NCBI GenBank assembly: GCA_965226645.1
Contig: CBDDDL010000001.1
Location: 620,001 to 684,000, forward strand
Length of the DNA: 64,000 nt
From: Poriferisodalis sp965226645
Lineage (GTDB): Bacteria > Actinomycetota > Acidimicrobiia > Acidimicrobiales > Poriferisodalaceae
Direction: 5' to 3'
The position numbers and the translations under genes are program-made. Below, in pieces: positions 1 to 9,124 of the stretch. The notes below the pieces were generated by a model, which worked only from the letters and a program-made list of their open reading frames with translations, ran no database searches and was not told the DNA's origin. Each line of letters opens with the position of its first letter. Position 1 is the stretch's first letter.

Positions 1-358
1 GCTCGCGTTCCGGTTCTCGCGAACGGTCTGGTTCCGGTGGACGGTCTGGTTCCGGTTCGTGCTCTGGTTCCGGCGAATGGACCGAGGTTCCATGGGACTC
101 GACAGGAGTCCGTTGCGTCTCGGGTAACAGTTCCGAAGCCCCAGGAGTTGGTTCTGGCTCATCCGTGGTCTTTGGGGGAGCAGCAGGGCGACGTAAGACA
201 TCGACAGTCCGCTCGAGCGATTCGATGCGAGAGCGCATCCCACGAACCTGAACGTCTCGTCCGATGAGGTAGCCGATGGTGGCTCCTATCGGGATGCCTG
301 CTGGACCAGCGGCAAGGCCGATCAGCGCGCCGACGAGTGCAAGTACAGCAGGAACCAT
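1..358 (-). CDS. N-terminus of a DUF2339-like membrane protein (runs off the left edge)
   Basis: The reverse strand is open from an ATG at 358 to the window edge (119 codons seen). It starts with a glycine/alanine-rich hydrophobic segment (MVPAVLALVGALIGLAAG onwards, two short membrane passes to about residue 33). A short amphipathic or coiled stretch follows (RSRIESLERTVDVL, residues about 42-55), then a Pro/Glu/Asp-rich linker with repeated EPEPD-type units. A hydrophobic N-terminus, a short coil of the RIESLE type and a proline-rich linker are the usual opening of DUF2339 multi-pass membrane proteins of unknown function. The membrane body that would confirm the family is outside the window, so the assignment is an inference. 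The repeats PPEPDR and EPEPDR give the opposite strand a spurious open frame at 37-267. Confidence 0.5.
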   Translation of the reverse strand, partial: MVPAVLALVGALIGLAAGPAGIPIGATIGYLIGRDVQVRGMRSRIESLERTVDVLRRPAAPPKTTDEPEPTPGASELLPETQRTPVESHGTSVHSPEPEHEPEPDRPPEPDRSREPERE

Positions 359-587
359 TGGGTGAGCCTTCGCGGATTCGAGGGATTGAGGGTCCCGGTC
401 GCGGGGCTGGAGAGACAATGCCCAGCATTGGTGTCAATGCCGCCGCGGGAGTCGAAGGTGTCAGTTGTTGACAACAACCCGACGGACAGCCATCGATCGA
501 GCCTAGACGCCTCATCCAATTGCTCTCATGACGGTGCGACGGGCTCGTCGCCACGAGCGACGCCACCGCCAGTTGCCGCCGTCGGAG

Positions 588-1319
588 TCACTCGCCGAGG
601 AAGCTCTCCTTCGGCTTCTCGACGCGGAACGCCCACAGGGCCACGGCGATGAACAGGATCGCGAACCCGAGCAGCATTGCGATGGCTCGGCCGAAGCCCT
701 GCTCGCCGGTGAGCACGCTGCGGTAGGCGTCGATCACCCAGTACACGGGGCTGGCTGGGGCGATGGCCTGCACCCAGCCCGGCAGCGCCGTCAGCTGTGC
801 GATGGCCCCGCCGGCGCCCGCTACGGCCATGGTGCCCAGCATCGAGGCGGCGTTGAGCTGCGATACCGTGCGGCACAGCGACGTCAGCACGATCGCCAGG
901 GTCACGTACATCGCCGAGCAGGCCAGCGCTGCCACGACGATCTGGGCTGCGCCGTCTGGCACCTCGAGGTTGAACACGGCAATGCCGATGGCCACCAAGA
1001 TGAACTGCTGGCACACCGTCACCGCCAGCATCGGGATGGCCTTGCCCCCCACGATGTGGATCGTGCGGATCGGGGCGATGCGCAGCCGGTCCCAGGTGCC
1101 CCATCCGTGCTCGCGGAAGAACGAGAACCCCATCGACCCGGTTCCCATCAGCGCGAACAGCGAGGCCAGAGCGGGGACCGAGTGAGCTGGCCCGCCGATG
1201 ATCGCGTCGGTCACGAAGAACAGCAGCACGCCCGGCATGCCGATCAGCACGAACAGCGGGAACGGATCGCGGCGCAGCAGGCGCAACTCATTGCGGGTGA
1301 CGAGGAGGGTGCTAGTCAT
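588..1319 (-). CDS. ABC-2 type transporter permease
   Basis: This 243-residue membrane subunit of an ABC-2 exporter has about six hydrophobic segments. They include LFVLIGMPGVLLFFVTDAI near residues 22-40 and a C-terminal LLGFAILFIAVALWAF. The motif SPVYWVIDAYRSVL precedes the last segment, as is usual for daunorubicin-resistance-type ABC2 permeases. I chose the internal ATG at 1319 (MTSTLLVTRNELRLLRRDP) because it overlaps the stop of the ATPase gene by 8 bases (GATGACTAG), the normal arrangement for such pairs. A longer reading to 1364 is an arginine/alanine-rich antisense-like extension. The cognate ATPase upstream is disrupted, so as sequenced this permease would have no working energy subunit encoded next to it. 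The substrate is unknown. Confidence 0.85.
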   Translation of the reverse strand: MTSTLLVTRNELRLLRRDPFPLFVLIGMPGVLLFFVTDAIIGGPAHSVPALASLFALMGTGSMGFSFFREHGWGTWDRLRIAPIRTIHIVGGKAIPMLAVTVCQQFILVAIGIAVFNLEVPDGAAQIVVAALACSAMYVTLAIVLTSLCRTVSQLNAASMLGTMAVAGAGGAIAQLTALPGWVQAIAPASPVYWVIDAYRSVLTGEQGFGRAIAMLLGFAILFIAVALWAFRVEKPKESFLGE

Positions 1320-2188
1320 CGTCGCTCCCGTCGCCGTCGCCGTCGCCGTCCGCGCCACCGCCACCGATCACGCGCTCGTACAGGCGGCGGACCGACGCCC
1401 GTTCCACGACCACTTCGGCTATGTGGTCTGGATCGACCGAGTTGATCGCCGCCAGGAGGTCACGGTCGTCGAACCACACCGTTTCACCTGTGCTGAGACG
1501 GATTACCGTTGCCGTGTCGCCGTTGGCCGCGAGCAAGTCCCCGAGCGGCCCGGCCGCGACCCGGTGGCCGTGGTCAAGGATCACGAGCGTGTCGCACGCT
1601 TCCTCTGCTTCTTCCAGGTAATGGGTGCTGAAGATGACAGCGGTGCCTTGGGCTGCGAGTCTGCGGATGCTGTCGATGACGCGCCGGCGTGCCGACACGT
1701 CCAGACCCGCCGTCGGCTCGTCGACCAGCAGCAACCTGGGCTCATGGATCACGGCCGTCGCGAGGTGGACCAGCTTCGCCTGGCCGACGCTCAAGTCCTT
1801 GACGGCGCGGCGCATCAGCGGGTCGAGATCGAACAGGTCGACGATCTTCGCCACCGCCTCTGCCAGCGACCTGCCCCGCAGGCCGTAGAGGCCGCCGAAG
1901 AAGGCCAGATTCCGACACCCGCAGCGACAGGTACAGCGCCGTCTGCTGGGCCGCATACCCCACCATGGCGTTGACGTGCCTCGACTGCGGGGCCAGCCCG
2001 TCGATAGCGACCCGCCCGCTGTCAGGCTCCAACAAGCCGACGACGCACCCCATCGTGGTCGTCTTGCCCGCACCGTTCGGGCCCAGCAGCCCAAGCGTCT
2101 ACCCGGGCGCCACCGAGAACGACAGGTCATCGACAGCAACGATTGAGCCGTACCGCTTGTTCAGCGACTCGACCTCCAACAAGGTCAC
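1312..2188 (-). pseudogene. ABC transporter ATP-binding protein, disrupted by a stop codon and a frameshift
   Basis: The reverse strand reads VTLLEVESLNKRYGSIVAVD from a GTG at 2188 and continues to DDLSFSVAPG. A TAG at 2101-2099 then stands where the family has Glu before TLGLLGPNGAGKTTT (Walker A). After SLRVSE the frame is lost around 1909-1913, where two bases appear to be missing. It resumes as NLAFFGGLYGL and runs through the signature LSVGQAKLVHLATA, Walker B LLLVDEPTAGLD and H-loop FSTHYLEEAE to the stop at 1312. All ABC ATPase motifs are therefore present but spread over two frames with one nonsense codon. The upstream half of the longest open frame is a frame-shifted shadow. The protein pairs with the permease that starts inside its 3' end. 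It is either a true pseudogene or carries two sequencing errors. Confidence 0.85.
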
Positions 2189-2651
2189 GGCTTGGTCCGC
2201 TGTCGCCCGAGTTCGCCGGCAGGTTTCACGGGGGGAAAGCTACGGCGAAGGTGTTCGTTGGGTGCCGTCGTCGGACTGGTTGGACCCGCTATTTCCCTTT
2301 AACGTATACGTCCCTACGGTTTATGAAAGTCCCGGCCCCATCGCTCGTGCCAATTCTGCGCTCCGAAGCGGTGATGCTGTTCGGCTCTTGGGCCGCGCGG
2401 TATCTGGGCGAGCCGGGCCGGGCACCCGAGACGTCAAGTCGCGGCCCATGCTGTTGGTGCTCGTCGGCGATGAACAGCATTTCGGCTCCGAACTCGGAGA
2501 ACTCGAAACAAGCCGCGGAGGGGCAGGTTGAGCTGGAAACGCGGGCGCGCGGCCGAAAATCCGGTCCCTGGCGGCCGACGTTGACTTCTCGTGCGATCGT
2601 GGCCGCGGCAACGTACGCGCCGGGAATGCGCGTAGTTGGCAAGATGGTCGA
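2189..2651. other. 463-bp intergenic region, no gene recognised
   Basis: Between the divergently transcribed ABC ATPase and the frameshifted gene at 2652 no frame on either strand resembles a known protein. Arginine/proline/serine-rich open frames here look like high-GC shadows. A local AT-rich patch around 2290-2330 (tttaacgtatacg) is the most promoter-like stretch, but I cannot place hexamers with confidence. Confidence 0.4.
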
Positions 2652-4038
2652 GTGACAGACTCGGCCCGCAATCGCATCGCTCCGACGGAACTCTCCGGAC
2701 AGGACGTCATTGACTCGGTCTCCCGCATCGCGGCACGTGACCCCGATTTGGCTCGCGAGGCCGGCGATGTGTACGAGTCGTTGACCTGGGGCGAGGGGCC
2801 CGGCGTGTTGAGTCAGGCCGGGCTGCAGCATTGGCTGTGGTACGTCGTGCCGACGAAGTACATCACCGACGAGGTCGGCTACATGGGCCGGCTGGCGGCA
2901 GCGGCAGCGGAGTTGTTCGACGAGTTGGGGCTGCACGCATATGCGGCGATCTGCCAGTCGCCCGAGACCGCAGCCGTGCATGCTGCCTTCGACCGCAGCG
3001 ACAGCGAGGGAATTTCGGCGTTGCGCAAGGCGATGCAGCGTTCGGGGATCGATCCGCCCGACCTGGCCGATTTTGAGTGGAGCCCGGTGATGGGACCCGA
3101 GGAGGCCACGGCACGCTCAGCGGTGCAGGATGCGCTCGAACGGGCGATTGCGGCTGGGGAACTCGCCGTCGGCAGCCGCGGCTGGCGGTCAGCCGCAAGT
3201 CGCCGTCGCTACGGCAGCCTTGGACGGCGACCATCCGATCCTGCCGGGCCAGTCGTGGCGGACAGCGGTGATCACCGAGCGGCTGGAGCGGTGGATCGCC
3301 GCCGTGGAGGGACGCAGCGAGCAGTTGTCCGCGGCGCGAGCGAGGGTGGCGAATCGACTGCTGCATCGGGTCGACCCACCGGCCGGTGCACAGGAATCGC
3401 TTGGCCCGGTGCTGTGGCTGCTCGAACGGTTCGGTGACGAACAGACACTGACCCAGGCCGGCTATCTCAAGCCGGCGTTCGTGCAGTCGGTGCAGCGCGA
3501 CCGGCCGTGGACGTACCCGTACGAACTGGATCGGCCGCCCCGCACAGAGACCGACGACATGGTGCTGTATCACCTTCGACGGTGGCTGCAGCGTGCCGGT
3601 GCGTTGCAGAAACGCAAGTCGTCGCTACGCCGGACTGCCGCAGGAACGCAGATGACCGCGGACTGGCGACGGGTGTGGGACCGGCTCACCCGGCATCTCG
3701 TGCCGCCGGGCTGGGAAGGCTTCGTCGCCGAGACGGCGGTGCTGCACTTGATCGACCGCGGCAGCGAGGTGTCGTGCAAAGAGCTGACCACCTTGGTGGC
3801 TGCGGTGGCGGTGGACATGGGCTGGGTGACCACTTCCGACGGCGTGCGAGTGTTGCCGTCGGCGATGGAGGTGTCGTGGGCGTTGAGCGAGTCGCTCAGC
3901 TCGTGGAGGGCGTGCGACCTGGTCGCCGAGAGCGGTGACTGGCGGGACCGGCGCCTCGCGCTGACTGACGTAGGCGTCGCTGCGGCGCTGACGTACCTGC
4001 GGCACGTCGGGGCGGGCCCTCGCGACTCGCCTTGGTAG
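2652..4038 (+). pseudogene. Conserved-looking protein of about 460 residues, split by one frameshift
   Basis: A GTG at 2652 opens a frame (VTDSARNRIAPTELSG onwards) that reads well to about ERAIAAGELAVGS near 3175. From there the sensible protein continues in the +1 frame: AAAAGGQPQVAVATAALDGD, then ITERLERWIAAVEGR, LLERFGDEQTLTQAGYL and WRRVWDRLTRHLVPPGWEG, to the stop at 4038. Both halves share even composition and codon use, and the joint lies in a GC-rich run (3168-3190). This is one gene with a single indel rather than two genes. The C-terminal half has helical segments and ends with a winged-helix-like LALTDVGVAAALTYL. I do not recognise the family. No slippery heptamer suggesting programmed shifting was seen. 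It stands alone, convergent with mazF. Confidence 0.6.
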
Positions 4039-4056
4039 ACGGAGCAGCGGAGCGGC

Positions 4057-4377
4057 TCAGCAGTCGGCCATGGCGGCCAGTGCGGCGCACATCTCGGATC
4101 GTCGATGAGGCAGGGCGGAGACTCGTTGCGCCAGGTGCGATTTGAGCACGACTCGGAGGTTGTCGAACGAGGCTGCGCACGGAAAGGGGAGTCCGTCGTC
4201 GGTGTCGAGCGGCATCTCGGTCGCGATGCCGCGGACGGCACGCGTGATCGGAGCGACCACGACCTTGTTGAGCACCGGGATCGCTTCGTTGCGAGTCACC
4301 ACGAGCACTGGACGGCGTTCTTGTTCGCTCTCGGCCCACCAGACGTCGCATTGGGATGGCGTCACCACGTCTCCCAC
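4057..4377 (-). CDS. mazF: MazF/PemK-type mRNA interferase toxin
   Basis: This 106-residue protein has the CcdB/MazF fold pattern. It contains CDVWWAESEQERRPVLVVTR (the conserved G/E-x-x-RPVLVV start of the barrel), then VVVAPITRAVRGIATEMPLD (the P-x-T-x-x-x-R-x-x-P/T loop) and CAASFDNLRVVLKSHL (the normal D-N/Q strand). Its length is standard for MazF endoribonucleases, which cut mRNA at short motifs and inhibit growth. The GTG start at 4377 overlaps the antitoxin stop by 16 bases, giving tight translational coupling. The nucleolytic Arg and Thr/Ser positions appear intact, so I expect an active toxin. Its partner lies directly upstream and the promoter is very probably the palindrome before that gene. 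Confidence 0.9.
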   Translation of the reverse strand: MGDVVTPSQCDVWWAESEQERRPVLVVTRNEAIPVLNKVVVAPITRAVRGIATEMPLDTDDGLPFPCAASFDNLRVVLKSHLAQRVSALPHRRSEMCAALAAMADC

Positions 4378-4619
4378 GGCTCCTCGGCGATCATCGCCCG
4401 TGTGCTGTGTTCGGCCCAGCGCAATTCCTCGGGCGTCTCGGGGACGCGCCGGTACGCCTCCGCTATGGCTTCGCCGTCACGGCGCCGGCGCCGTTCGTCG
4501 ATCATGGCCTCCAAAGCGCGTCGCACGACATCCGAACGTGAGGCTGCTTCGCCGCTGCTGACGATCTCATCGACTTGTGCGAGCAAACTGTCGTCGATCC
4601 GCGTCACCAGTTGTGTCAT
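4362..4619 (-). CDS. Ribbon-helix-helix antitoxin of the MazF pair
   Basis: This 85-residue protein begins MTQLVTRIDDSLLAQVDEIV, a short beta strand followed by helices as in MetJ/Arc (RHH) DNA-binding domains, with SRSDVVRRALEAMIDE as the second helix. The acidic C-terminal tail (AYRRVPETPEELRWAEHSTR, ending EEPWETW) is the usual toxin-wrapping region. It precedes and overlaps mazF, the common antitoxin-first order. The ATG at 4619 is chosen because the candidate operator ends exactly there. It should neutralise the MazF toxin and repress its own operon. Confidence 0.88.
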   Translation of the reverse strand: MTQLVTRIDDSLLAQVDEIVSSGEAASRSDVVRRALEAMIDERRRRRDGEAIAEAYRRVPETPEELRWAEHSTRAMIAEEPWETW

Positions 4620-4641
4620 GCAAAAAGTATACGTTTGTGCA
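4619..4641. promoter_or_regulatory. Imperfect palindrome at the antitoxin start codon (probable MazEF operator)
   Basis: The stretch TGCAAAAAGTA / TACGTTTGTGCA is a near-palindrome centred on GTATAC, with a one-base asymmetry. It begins at the antitoxin start codon. RHH antitoxins bind such repeats. Its AT-rich core could also be the -10 region of a leaderless or nearly leaderless transcript. The site is an inference from position and symmetry. Confidence 0.5.
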
Positions 4642-4946
4642 TTGCACCCGGTTCAGGCCAATCGTGCGTGGGGGCTTCGTGCCGTCAACGTGCTCTTGAT
4701 CGGCGGCGCACCCGCCAACGGCGTCAACGACTTCCCAACACACACCTAGCTGGCAAGCCGCTCCAGAATCCGACGATGGCGTTTCGACGCACTGGACTGT
4801 GCGTTCGTCGAAGCGCTCGTCCCTCGCTCGAGTCTCAATGACATGGCGACCGTGCGGATCGTGCCGGACGCCCGCCACAGCTTCGACCGCACAACCCCCC
4901 CTCGAGCACATTCCCGATGCGGCCGTGGCACCTGGAGCGCCCACGC

Positions 4947-4976
4947 TTGTCACACACCCTTTCGACGGTGCTTGCT
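4947..4976 (+). promoter_or_regulatory. Upstream element shared by both DUF222-HNH genes
   Basis: TTGTCACAC followed by exactly 21 bases and the start codon occurs before both DUF222-HNH genes (here and at 53657-53686). Some of the 21 bases are also alike (ACGGTG before the start). Because the genes lie 47 kb apart on opposite strands, the shared block argues for these start codons and for a common promoter or operator. Function not known. Confidence 0.45.
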
Positions 4977-6737
4977 ATGTCCTCGAGTACCCGAGAGCTC
5001 CCGGTTGGCAGTCAGCGGTTGTCGCGCCGGCCAATCGTGAGCGCGTGCCTGTCGGAGCTGCGTGCACGGTTGGCGCAGAGCTGCGAGACCGGTGAGGTGC
5101 GTGACTCGGTGGATGCAGTGGTGGGGCCGCTGCTGCAGGGTCCGCTGGTCGGCGGCGAAGCGGTGCGCGTTGCCGGCGACGGCGACTTGGTGTGGTCCGC
5201 GCAGCAGGTCCAGCGTGCGCTCAATGCGCTCGAAGGTGCCCGCAGCGCGCTCGCGGCCGAGGCAGCGCGACGCGAGTTGCATGTGCACCGAGGGGAAGCA
5301 TCAGTGGCCGAGACCCTGGCCAGTGCCACGGCGTTGAGCGGCGCAGCGGCGCGCCGTGTCGAACGCGACGCTGTGTCGTTACGGAACCGGCCGCATGTGG
5401 CTGATGCTCTGGCGCTCGGGGTGATCAACGCTGATCAGGCCGCCGCGGTCGCCGCAGCGGAGGTGACCGAAGAAGTGCGCATCAAGCTGTGCGCCGACGC
5501 CAAGTCCCAGACGGCGGACCAGACACGTCGCGCGGTGCGCACTGCGGAGGCCGCGTGGCGCAGCGAGTCTGAGACTCAGCGGCGGGCCCGAATGCGGGCT
5601 GCCCGGTCTGCGTCGATGTGGATCGATCCCCGAGACGGCATGTGGCACCTGCGCGCCAAGTTCGACCCGCTCACCGGGGATCGGATCAATCGTCGCTTGA
5701 TGCGGGTGATCCAGCGGAACTGGCGCAGCGACAAAGACCTGCCCGAGTCTCAGCGACGCAGCGTTGCTCATCGAGCTGCCGATGTGCTCGCCCACCTGCT
5801 CACCGCAGACAGTCCACGAGATGCGAGTTCCCAATTGGGCGATGACCCGACGGGCGCTGATCCAATAGGCGCAGCCGCCCCAGGAGAAGGTTCGACAGGC
5901 GCAGCCGCCCCGGACGCAGCCGCCCCGGACGAAGGCTCGACGGACGGATCGGCGGCCGGCGGCGCAACTGCCAGCCCGGGTGCGGCCGCCTCGGGCGAAG
6001 GCTCGACGGACGGATCGGCGGCCGGCGGCGCAACTGCCAGCACAGGCGCAGCCGGTGGTCCCAAGACGAACACGAACGCCGGCAACGAAAACTGGGTTGT
6101 GCCCAGCTCGACGCAGATGATCGTTCTCACCAGTCTCGACAACCTCCGCAACGGCACGTTTGGCGCAGCACCCGTCCACCACACGGGCCAGCAGGCGGTG
6201 CGCGACACGCCAAGCGCGATTGAGACATCCGAATCCGCCGGACTCGTCTTGGCCCCCGAATCCGGAGCCTGGGCCACGACGCGCATTCCCGCACCGCCAT
6301 TGCTGGCGGCACCAGGGGTCACCGAGACCGGCACCGAGCTGAGTGCCGCCGAGTTACGCACCTTGGCATGCGATACCAGCGTCGTACCCGTCGTTATGGG
6401 TGGCGCAAGCGAAGTGCTTGACGTCGGTCGAGCCACGCGCACCATCCCGCCGGCGATTCGGCGGGCGCTGATCTCACGCGATCAAGGCTGTGTGTGGCCC
6501 GGCTGCGAGCGAGCCCCGATCCATTGCGATGGCCACCACATCCAGCACTGGATCGACGACGGGCCCACCAGCCTGACCAACCTCGCGTTGCTCTGCCACA
6601 GCCACCACCACCGACTCCACGAGCACAACCTGATATTGCACCCGCCATCGGGTCAGGCCCCGCCTGGCATTGGATGGACCGTCACACCAGCGCCACCCCG
6701 CACACCCGCCCGTCCCAGCATCAAGCAGTACTGCTGA
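4977..6737 (+). CDS. DUF222 / HNH endonuclease-domain protein (13E12 repeat family), copy 1
   Basis: This 586-residue protein starts with a helical DUF222 domain (residues about 20-260: LRARLAQSCETGEVRDSVDA, SAQQVQRALNALEGARSAL, AETLASATALSGAAARRVER). A low-complexity linker follows, then a C-terminal HNH domain (GCVWPGCERAPIHCDGHHI, HWIDDGPTSLTNLALLCHSH, HHRLHEH). Members are actinobacterial proteins, often multi-copy, thought to be mobile-intron-like or nuclease proteins; the cellular role is unsettled. I moved the start from 4917 to the ATG at 4977 because copy 2 at 52175-53656 has its start at the same distance from a shared upstream element. The linker is rich in Ala/Gly/Ser/Asp and carries a perfect 45-bp repeat, while copy 2 has a quite different linker. 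Cys and His of the HNH zinc/metal site are all present. Confidence 0.88.
   Translation: MSSSTRELPVGSQRLSRRPIVSACLSELRARLAQSCETGEVRDSVDAVVGPLLQGPLVGGEAVRVAGDGDLVWSAQQVQRALNALEGARSALAAEAARRELHVHRGEASVAETLASATALSGAAARRVERDAVSLRNRPHVADALALGVINADQAAAVAAAEVTEEVRIKLCADAKSQTADQTRRAVRTAEAAWRSESETQRRARMRAARSASMWIDPRDGMWHLRAKFDPLTGDRINRRLMRVIQRNWRSDKDLPESQRRSVAHRAADVLAHLLTADSPRDASSQLGDDPTGADPIGAAAPGEGSTGAAAPDAAAPDEGSTDGSAAGGATASPGAAASGEGSTDGSAAGGATASTGAAGGPKTNTNAGNENWVVPSSTQMIVLTSLDNLRNGTFGAAPVHHTGQQAVRDTPSAIETSESAGLVLAPESGAWATTRIPAPPLLAAPGVTETGTELSAAELRTLACDTSVVPVVMGGASEVLDVGRATRTIPPAIRRALISRDQGCVWPGCERAPIHCDGHHIQHWIDDGPTSLTNLALLCHSHHHRLHEHNLILHPPSGQAPPGIGWTVTPAPPRTPARPSIKQYC
5931..6041 (+). repeat. 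Two perfect 45-bp direct repeats inside the DUF222-HNH linker
   Basis: Positions 5931-5975 and 5997-6041 are identical over 45 bases, with a period of 66 bases (22 codons). They encode EGSTDGSAAGGATAS twice. A third degenerate unit (EGSTGAAAPDAAAPD) lies just before. The array sits between the DUF222 and HNH domains and is absent from copy 2, so it expanded recently in this copy. Confidence 0.9.
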
Positions 6738-6784
6738 TCCCAGTGGTCGGGATGCCGTCAGTCACCCGTCGCATGGTCACGAAG

Positions 6785-6901
6785 CGGGGTGGCAAAGCGG
6801 GGAAGCATCTGCGGGAAGCGAGACTTGGAAGCCGAGCGGGACAACGGAGTGGGGTGGCATCAGCGGGAAGCGAGACTCGGAAGCCGAGCGAGATAACGGA
6901 G
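6785..6901 (+). repeat. 52-bp imperfect tandem duplication upstream of the PPOX gene
   Basis: The core GCGGGAAGCGAGACT starts at 6811 and again at 6863. Flanking blocks (GGAAGCCGAGCG, then ACGGAG) repeat in the same order with few differences. The second copy ends directly before the start region of the PPOX gene at 6912. It may duplicate a promoter or operator, or be debris from the preceding gene end. Confidence 0.75.
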
Positions 6902-6911
6902 CGGGCAAGCA

Positions 6912-7541
6912 ATGGACAGTCAAATCACCGACACCACGGCACTGCGGGAGATCTATCGCCAGCCGAGCAAGCTGGTGGCCAGCAAGAACGTCCCCGCAAT
7001 CGATGCCGAATCGGCTCGCTTTCTGGCGAGGTCGCCGCTGTGCGTGCTGGCGACCCACGGCCCCGGCGGAACCGACGCATCGCCCCGAGGCGGGCCTACC
7101 GGGTTCGCCCGGGTGCTCGATGACGGCGCACGCTTGGCTTTCGGCGACCTGAGCGGAAACAACCGCCTCGACTCCTACACCAACTTCTTGGACAACCCCC
7201 AAGTCGGCCTGATCTTCTTCGTGCCGGGGACCGACCACACCGTCAGGATCAACGGCACTGCCTCGCTGACTACCGATCCCGATGTCTGCGCGGCCACTGC
7301 AGTAGGGGACCGGGTTCCGAAGACCGCCGTAGTGGTCGATGTCGATGAGTGCTTCCTCCACTGTGCGAAGGCGTTGCTGCGGGCCAACATCTGGGATACC
7401 TCGACTTGGCCGGAGGGCGACGTTCCCACCGCAGGCGAGATCCTCGCGGCCCAGCATGAGCTGCAAGCCGAGCCTGAGGACATCGACCGAAACCTCGAAT
7501 CCGGCTACGCAGCCACGCTGTGGGCCGACGCGGGTTCCTAG
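6912..7541 (+). CDS. Pyridoxamine 5'-phosphate oxidase-family FMN protein
   Basis: This 209-residue protein belongs to the split-barrel PPOX class (DR2398/MSMEG_1061-type). Visible features are AESARFLARSPLCVLATHGP (first strands), TDASPRGGPTGFARVLDDGA (the S-P-R-G-G FMN-phosphate loop), LAFGDLSGNNRLDSYTN (P/S-x-N-R-x-D-S) and VGLIFFVPGTDHTVRINGTA (second barrel half). Such proteins reduce or oxidise small substrates with FMN or F420; the substrate cannot be read from sequence. The ATG at 6912 follows weak ribosome-binding sequence (AGCGGGCAAGCA). The TAG stop at 7539-7541 is part of the CTAG target site into which the IS1182-like element inserted, so the protein keeps its native C-terminus (WADAGS) although its downstream DNA has been moved more than 4 kb away. 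Confidence 0.85.
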   Translation: MDSQITDTTALREIYRQPSKLVASKNVPAIDAESARFLARSPLCVLATHGPGGTDASPRGGPTGFARVLDDGARLAFGDLSGNNRLDSYTNFLDNPQVGLIFFVPGTDHTVRINGTASLTTDPDVCAATAVGDRVPKTAVVVDVDECFLHCAKALLRANIWDTSTWPEGDVPTAGEILAAQHELQAEPEDIDRNLESGYAATLWADAGS

Positions 7542-7551
7542 GAGGGTGTTC

Positions 7552-8959
7552 GGGACTGTCAGATTCTTTGTGTATCCGGCGGTGATCGTGTTCATCGGAT
7601 GTGGTCGGCGATGCGGTCGCCGTAGTGGACGGTGAGTGTGTTGAGGATGGTGTTCCAGCTGTTGGTCTTGCCGACCAGGTTGCGGCCGTTCTTGCGTCTG
7701 GTGGTGGCGACAAGGTAGAGGATTTTCATCGCGGCCTGTTCGTTGGGGAAGTGGCCTCGGTGTCGGACTGCTCTTCGGAAGCGGGCGTTGAGGCTTTCTA
7801 TGGCGTTGGTTGTGTAGACGACTCTGCGCAGCTCGGCGGGGAACGCCAGGAACGGCACGAACTCGTCCCAGCTGTTCTGCCAGGACTGGGTCATGGCCGG
7901 GTATGTGTCGGCCCAGTCGGCGGAGAACTCGGCGAAGCGGGCCTCGGCGGCGCCCACGGTGGGTGCGGTGCAGAGATCTCTCGCATGGCTTTGGTGATCT
8001 GGCCCCAGTGCTTCTTGGACGCATAGCGGAGGCTGTTGCGGACCATGTGCACGACGCAGGTCTGGACTGTCGCGTCGGGCCAGGTGGCGCGGATCGACTC
8101 GGGCAGGCCCCGCAGCCCGTCGCAGCACACGATCAACGCGTCGGCCAGGCCGCGGTTTCGCAGCTCGGTCAGCATCGTGGCCCACTGCTTGGCGCCCTCG
8201 CCGCCGGCGGGCCCGAGCCACAGGCCCCCCACGTCGCGTTCGCCGGCGAGATCCACGCCGATGGCGACGTACACGGGCCGGTTGGCGACCTGCGCGTCGC
8301 GGACCTTGACCACGATCGCGTCGATCAGCAGCACCGGGTAGACCGCGTCGAGGGGCCGGTTCTGCCACGCCGTCATGTCGGCCACGATCGCGTCGGTGAT
8401 CTTCGAGATCGTCTCCCGGCTCACGCCGATGCCGTAGATCTCGTCGAGGTGCGCCTGAATCTCGCCGGTCGTGAGCCCTTTCGCGTACAACGAGATCACG
8501 TTGCCCGACAGGCCCTCGAGACGGCGGCGGTGCTTGCGGTGCCGTCACCGGGGCGAACGTCCCCGCACGATCACGCGGCACCGCCAGCTCGACCTGGCCG
8601 ATCTCGGTCGTCACCGTCTTGGGCGTCGTCCCGTTACGCGAGTTCGGCGACCCGCGGCCCTCAGCAGCATGACGCTCATAGCCCAGATGCTCGGTCATCT
8701 CGACCTCGAGACCGATCTGGAGCACCTGGCGCACCAGCCCCGTCAACAGACCGCCCTCACCGGTCAGCTCCACGCCCTCGTCACGGGCCCGGGCGACCAA
8801 CAACTCAGCCCAGTCCCTCATCGCCGCCTCGCCGGCAGCCTCGCTCGCCGGCAAAACCGGCAGAATCTGATCAGTCACAGACATCGATCCTTCCCAGTCC
8901 GCAGCTCCCAGCCGCGGACCCTCAGATCACAACCGATACACAAAATTTCTGACAGTCCC
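7552..8959 (-). mobile_element. IS256-family insertion sequence inside the left end of the IS1182-like element
   Basis: The ends are inverted repeats: GGGACTGTCAGA then TTGTGTATC at the left (7552-7576), and the same blocks inverted at the right (8935-8959), with about 22 of 25 bases matching. The eight bases outside the left end (GGGTGTTC, 7544-7551) and the right end (GGGTGGTC, 8960-8967) differ at one position and make a credible 8-bp target duplication. The duplicated bases are the terminal repeat of the IS1182-like element, which dates the insertion as later. Confidence 0.85.
7592..8884 (-). pseudogene. IS256-family (mutator-type) transposase, two frameshifts
   Basis: The ATG at 8884 opens MSVTDQILPVLPASEAAGEA, then LEVEMTEHLGYERHAAEGRG (the conserved E-x-x-x-HLGY) and RNGTTPKTVTTEIGQVELAV. 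Near 8545 one extra base shifts the frame. The protein continues in a second frame (MISLYAKGLTTGEIQAHLDE, then YPVLLIDAIVVKVRD with a catalytic Asp and LIVCCDGLRGLPESI with the next Asp). Near 7975-7985 it returns to the first frame (APTVGAAEARFAEFSADWAD, then VYTTNAIESLNARFRRAVRH with the catalytic Glu) and ends DRIADHIR. All DDE residues are recognisable, but no intact protein of about 430 residues is encoded. Confidence 0.88.
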
Positions 8960-9124
8960 GGGTGGTCGGCAATTGGGGTGTGGTGTGTGTTGTTTGTTGG
9001 GGGTGCGCGGTTGTCTGGTCGGTGGTGGTGGTCGGGTTGGGTGCGGGTGTTCTGCTTGATGTTGCCCGGGCGCGTCGTCGGTGGGCCGGTGGGGGCCGGT
9101 GGTCGCTGGTTGGGTGCGGGTGTT

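Noticed and set aside
37..267. Plus-strand open frame at the left edge
   Set aside because: It is antisense to the minus-strand N-terminus of a membrane protein, whose hydrophobic start, coil and Pro/Glu-rich linker are more protein-like; the plus-strand reading is Arg/Val-rich shadow sequence.
2652..4038. Programmed ribosomal frameshift as the reason for the two-frame gene
   Set aside because: No slippery heptamer, stem-loop or internal Shine-Dalgarno element is visible near 3168-3190, and several unrelated genes in the window have similar indels.
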